Source of the DNA: Bacteroidales bacterium UBA7569
Lineage (GTDB): Bacteria; Bacteroidota; Bacteroidia; Bacteroidales; Paludibacteraceae
Length of the DNA stretch: 64,000 bases
Direction: 5' to 3'
NCBI GenBank assembly: GCA_002477945.1
Contig: DLLF01000002.1
Span: 138,275-202,274 of the forward strand
Shown: in pieces, positions 61,126 to 64,000 of the stretch
How positions within the stretch are numbered: the stretch's first letter is position 1
How the letters are laid out: each line of letters starts with the position of its first letter
Translations under genes and position numbers: made by a program
The notes under the pieces: model-generated
What the model was told of the DNA's origin: nothing
Seen by the model: only the letters and a program-made list of their open reading frames with translations
The model's database searches: none

Positions 61126-61384
61126 GTCCGTGATGTTGATTGATCCAACTGAGTATTTCGCAGCACGCCGCAAGGGAGTTGCTCTGCTCGCTCGCGATGA
61201 GGCAAATGGGTTCGGCGAGAGTGATTTCGCCCGATTGTACTTTTTCGAGGAAGAGTGCTTCGCTGCCGCCCGTGAGTACCGCAACGACTTGATTGTCAAC
61301 CAACCATTCGGGAGCAGGCTCAAAAGGCAAACTCAATGCCTCGTGGTGCAACGGAGAGGATAGAATGATGAGTTTGTGATGCAT
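61100..61384 (-). pseudogene. L-fucose/arabinose-isomerase-like protein, N-terminal fragment
   Basis: 94 codons from ATG 61384: NQVVAVLTGGSEALFLEKV and PICLIASEQSNSLAACCEILSW look like the opening Rossmann half of the same isomerase family. The frame runs into TAA at 61100 shortly after the point where homology should switch to the other frame (GKPSDW). Together the two fragments give about 330 residues, which would be a complete compact isomerase-like protein. No sugar kinase or transporter gene is adjacent. Confidence 0.7.
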
Positions 61385-61569
61385 ATCATTATGTTATGTA
61401 GTGTAGTGTGGTTGCAAGGATTTATTTATGTCCAAACAATACGTTCTGCCAACTGAAGGAAATAGTCATTAGACCAAATATCCAATTCGTGCAGGGCAAA
61501 GAAAGATGGTATAGTCAAATTAACATAGTAAATCTTATCAAATAGGATTATCTGTCCCGATTCCTACCC

Positions 61570-61599
61570 CAAAGGTACTGCAATTTCCTCCAATTACAA
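61570..61599 (-). promoter_or_regulatory. promoter of the fucose-isomerase-like gene
   Basis: On the minus strand TTG (61599-61597), 19 bases, TACCTTTG (61577-61570). The leader would be about 180 bases. Confidence 0.6.
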
Positions 61600-61637
61600 A
61601 ACACATATGATTATTGGGATACATAGTTTGCAAATGC

Positions 61638-62684
61638 TTATTTGTGATTATTGATTCTGTATTCCCACTCTTGTATTAGGTCTGTATGATTAATCGAATC
61701 GCATGAGATTATTCCACGAGTTCCAATATGTGATGCTGTACGGAGACGCTCTCTTTTGTTCTTTTCCCTTTCGTCTCCCATAAAGTTGTATAGCCATTGA
61801 ACAGACTCAATATATGTTTCCTTTTTCACTGTTAGCACAATTGAGGCACGGGCGATATTGCAATTCTCATATACAACTGTAACACAACCATATATTTTCG
61901 AAGGGATGGTGAATATAAAGGCGTCTTCCTCTGTACTATTCGTTGCTGAATAGTGTGCCAAAGACTCTTTTGCCGGTATTATTTTATAGTCAAGTAATGC
62001 GTGTTGTTTGATAAGATAATTGATGTATGTTTGTTTGCGCTGTTGTAGATGTTTGAGTATCATATCTTGGTCTTTTGAAGCAGAATCCATTGTAAGTTTG
62101 AAAGACTGATACACTTTAGGTTTTATGGCTACTATATTATCATCATTATAGCGTTTCTCAAGCATTTGAATGGCAGACTGCCATTGTATCGTATTTTTTA
62201 ATTGGTACTTACCCGATTTGTCTTTTATGATATGGATAGGTGGTAATTTACGAATTAATAAATTACGTATCTGCTCATAAGATTTCCTGACATTTTGAAT
62301 TGTAAGGACAACAGGCTTTCCTGGAATAGGAGTATCTATAGTTACTCTGCCATCGAAGAAATGGACTTTTGACCAACTGACTTCGAGTTCTTGTGGAGTT
62401 TGAATAGAAGGTGTTGTCTGTGTTTGCTTTGTGTTGTTCTCAGATGTTGATAATGCATTGTTTGTTGTATTATTACGTTCAGTCTTTTGTGCCAAGTCTT
62501 TGAATACCTGAATAATTTCTCGTGCAGTTTCCTTCTTTACTTTGTATTCACCTGTATTGGATATGACAATGTCTATTTTAGGCACGGAATTTTCCAATAC
62601 TGATCTATAGTTAGGTAATTGGATATTGATATTTGGATTTTGTAGTATTATGCAACCTGGTGGAAAATTCAACTTAAATAACAA
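61638..62684 (-). CDS. AT-rich protein of unknown function (C-terminal part of a frameshifted gene)
   Basis: 348 codons, formally starting at TTG 62684. It has an internal duplication: PPGCIILQNPNINIQ ... VPKIDIVISNTGEYKVKKE (about 8-55) and IPGKPVVLTIQNVR ... LPPIHIIKDKSGKYQLKN (about 112-165). Between them is an Asn/Thr-rich linker (70-95), and a charged tail follows. No known domain. The upstream frame (62669-63339) overlaps it by 16 bases; the two would be continuous if the seven A on the minus strand (62698-62692) were eight. Codon use is far more AT-rich than in the rest of the window, which suggests a recent arrival. Confidence 0.6.
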   Translation of the reverse strand: MLFKLNFPPGCIILQNPNINIQLPNYRSVLENSVPKIDIVISNTGEYKVKKETAREIIQVFKDLAQKTERNNTTNNALSTSENNTKQTQTTPSIQTPQELEVSWSKVHFFDGRVTIDTPIPGKPVVLTIQNVRKSYEQIRNLLIRKLPPIHIIKDKSGKYQLKNTIQWQSAIQMLEKRYNDDNIVAIKPKVYQSFKLTMDSASKDQDMILKHLQQRKQTYINYLIKQHALLDYKIIPAKESLAHYSATNSTEEDAFIFTIPSKIYGCVTVVYENCNIARASIVLTVKKETYIESVQWLYNFMGDEREKNKRERLRTASHIGTRGIISCDSINHTDLIQEWEYRINNHK

Positions 62685-63339
62685 AACTCCATTTTTTTAC
62701 TATGCAAGGAAAGCGCACTCCAATCTATAGTTGTCAATGTTTTGGACTCTGTTTGGATTCTGTTTTTATTGTGTAGGTGCGAAGCCCGATACCTATTATT
62801 TATTTCATCTTGTAATAGTCTATATAGTGTATCTATGTGGTGAGACATCATACCACGTTTCCTCTTTTTTTTGATTATTTGGTAGATGCTTTGTTTAATA
62901 GAAACCAATTGTCCTATTTGCATAGAACTACGGAATAATGAATCTTGTAGGGTTGCTTCTAAATTAGAGGCTGTTACAGTGAAAGAACGAATGAATTTTC
63001 CATCTTTAGAGAAACATGGTATCACGCCCAGAATATCACCTGTTTCGTGTTTTATTTCATATTTTATACGCCTAATACTATCGTAGCCATCGTTTAATTG
63101 AATAACTTTATTATTGTGTTTTTGTTTGACAGGCTCTTTATTGAATTTAGTTTGGGCATTCTCATTTTTGGCAATTTGTTTTTGTGCATTGCGGTATGCT
63201 TGGATTGTTTTTCGTACATCCTCGTCCTGCTCTAAATAGGATTTGTATGTATCTATCTTTTTCCGATTTACCTGTTAGCATTTCTATGTATGCAAGTTTT
63301 GCCTCTTGATACTTTTCTATGTTAAAACGAACAGCCATT
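62669..63339 (-). pseudogene. N-terminal part of the same AT-rich gene, with a frameshift
   Basis: It starts at ATG 63339 (MAVRFNIEKYQEAKLAYIEM) and after about 27 codons must change frame to continue (IDTYKSYLEQDEDVRKTIQAYR). The change falls in a run of five A on the minus strand (63262-63258); four A would restore the frame. The second frame then runs to TGA at 62669. The product is Lys/Gln/Glu-rich and probably helical at the N-terminus (residues 1-60). Function unknown. The insertion sequence begins about 20 bases upstream of ATG 63339, so the native promoter is probably lost. Confidence 0.6.
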
Positions 63340-63391
63340 GTAATATATTTATTATTACTGTCCGGTAAACTTTAGATTTGCGTACAAAAAA

Positions 63392-63417
63392 GGCTGGTTC
63401 TTTTGTTAGAGCCAGCC
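63392..63417. other. hairpin at the left end of the insertion sequence
   Basis: GGCTGGTTCT pairs with AGAGCCAGCC (one G-T pair) around the loop TTTGTT. The -33 TTG of the transposase promoter is in this loop. RNA entering from outside would fold here, before the transposase start, and so be hindered. Confidence 0.6.
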
Positions 63418-63433
63418 GTTCGTTGTAATTTTG
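63403..63433 (+). promoter_or_regulatory. transposase promoter
   Basis: TTG at 63403-63405, 20 bases, TAATTTTG at 63426-63433. Predicted start near 63440, 21 bases before ATG 63461. Confidence 0.75.
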
Positions 63434-63460
63434 TGTCGTCAAACCCAAAAACTCACAACG

Positions 63461-64000
63461 ATGAGCAAAATTACAACTTTTTCCGGACAGCCGCAATACC
63501 TGCAGATACTCAATTTGGCAAATCGTGCCAAGATACAGGAAATCAGCAAGCAAAACAACTACGACCGCTATGTCAAGAAATTAGACGGTTACACCCATTT
63601 TGTGGCATTGTTGTTTGCCGTTCTTATGCGGTATGACTCACTGCGCGAGACCGTTATCGGTCTGATGGCAGAGGCGCAGAAATTCCAACACCTCGGCATC
63701 AATTATCTGGTGCGGCGTAGCACGCTGTCCGAAGCCAATAACCGCCGGAGCAGTTCTTTCTTTGGAGAGATATACCAAAGTCTCTACCAACAATACAAGG
63801 ATGTTTTAGCGGACAACCGAAGTGAAGAATGGGTCAAACGGCTGTATATCATGGATTCAACGACTATCAGCCTGTTCTCGGACATCCTCAAAGGCGCAGG
63901 GCGCAATCCCAAGACGGGTAAAAAGAAGGGCGGGATAAAGGCACATACCGTCATCAAAGCGGATGAAAATATGCCATGTTTGGTACGCTTTACATCAGCG
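63461..64000 (+). CDS. IS4-family DDE transposase (partial, N-terminal 180 residues)
   Basis: The frame from ATG 63461 is open to the window edge. It reads GQPQYLQILNLANRAKIQEI at the start (an N-terminal domain like DUF4372), then HFVALLFAVLMRYDSLRE. The catalytic-type block YIMDSTTISLFSDIL contains the first Asp of the DDE triad, followed by GGIKAHTVIKAD. This is the IS4-group pattern common in Bacteroidales. The rest, with the other catalytic residues, lies outside. Confidence 0.92.
   Translation, partial: MSKITTFSGQPQYLQILNLANRAKIQEISKQNNYDRYVKKLDGYTHFVALLFAVLMRYDSLRETVIGLMAEAQKFQHLGINYLVRRSTLSEANNRRSSSFFGEIYQSLYQQYKDVLADNRSEEWVKRLYIMDSTTISLFSDILKGAGRNPKTGKKKGGIKAHTVIKADENMPCLVRFTSA

Larger units (their letters stand above)
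63358..64000 (+). mobile_element. IS4-type insertion sequence, left part
   Basis: The transposase gene runs off the right edge. The left end is placed near TGTCCGGTAAAC (63359), where the sequence changes from the AT-rich gene leader; the true terminal repeat and target duplication cannot be confirmed without the right end. Confidence 0.7.

Noticed and set aside
1..64000. CRISPR arrays, rRNA and tRNA genes
   Set aside because: I looked in the gaps between genes and saw no regularly spaced direct repeats and no tRNA-like cloverleaf ends. A tRNA could still be missed by eye; tRNAscan-SE would settle it.

Overview
The window is chromosomal DNA of a Bacteroidota member, most likely a gut-type Bacteroidales; I cannot name the species. 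The evidence is the promoter type (a TTG, about 20 bases, then TAnnTTTG; at least ten good examples), the gene families (DUF4271 next to hemD, DUF1846, PD40/OmpA proteins, LytTR regulators, a secreted protein with a C-terminal tail like a type IX secretion signal) and the lack of Shine-Dalgarno sites.

Bases 1-18,848 are one tightly packed, plus-strand aryl-polyene/flexirubin-type lipid pigment operon. An MIO ammonia lyase and an AMP-ligase would supply and activate an aryl starter. Two acyl carrier proteins, three ketosynthase-type proteins plus a truncated one, a ketoreductase and two hotdog dehydratases build the polyene. A methyltransferase, two acyltransferase modules, a glycosyltransferase and a CrtI-like oxidoreductase tailor it and attach it to lipid. 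A LolA-like carrier, a four-helix membrane protein and an MMPL/RND exporter would move it outward. The striking part is a single 852-residue protein joining glycosyltransferase, acyltransferase and FAD oxidoreductase.

Bases 18,835-24,409 (minus) hold a four-gene operon: membrane-bound LytTR regulator, PD40-OmpA protein, a secreted protein of unknown function, and a radical SAM/SPASM enzyme. A WG-repeat protein, umuDC, and a second LytTR regulator with a putative phosphodiester glycosidase follow. A second MMPL exporter (29,581-32,046) is divergent from a sigma-54-type response regulator that has both a housekeeping promoter and a near-perfect sigma-54 promoter. A long minus-strand housekeeping run (39,795 to 33,611) encodes LolA-like, EamA, GHL10, RecF, DUF59, LpxH and MazG.

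Bases 42,671-45,645 are a compact operon of a steroid 5-alpha-reductase homologue, an old-yellow-enzyme-type reductase and a short-chain dehydrogenase, the set expected for reducing 3-oxo-delta4 steroids or bile acids. It is preceded by a 301-bp MITE-like hairpin element and followed by a decayed second SDR copy. The rest is mostly housekeeping: ABC-F, PnuC, DUF1846, CstA, PAP2, Fur, GNAT, then LOG-DUF4271-hemD-rnpA-yidD-trmD, and a zinc/cadmium ATPase. The right end is eroded: a frameshifted fucose-isomerase-like gene, an AT-rich gene with two homopolymer frameshifts, and the start of an IS4-type insertion sequence. Several repeat families (the MITE, a GACCCCTCA repeat, a 35-bp direct repeat) sit in the intergenic gaps.
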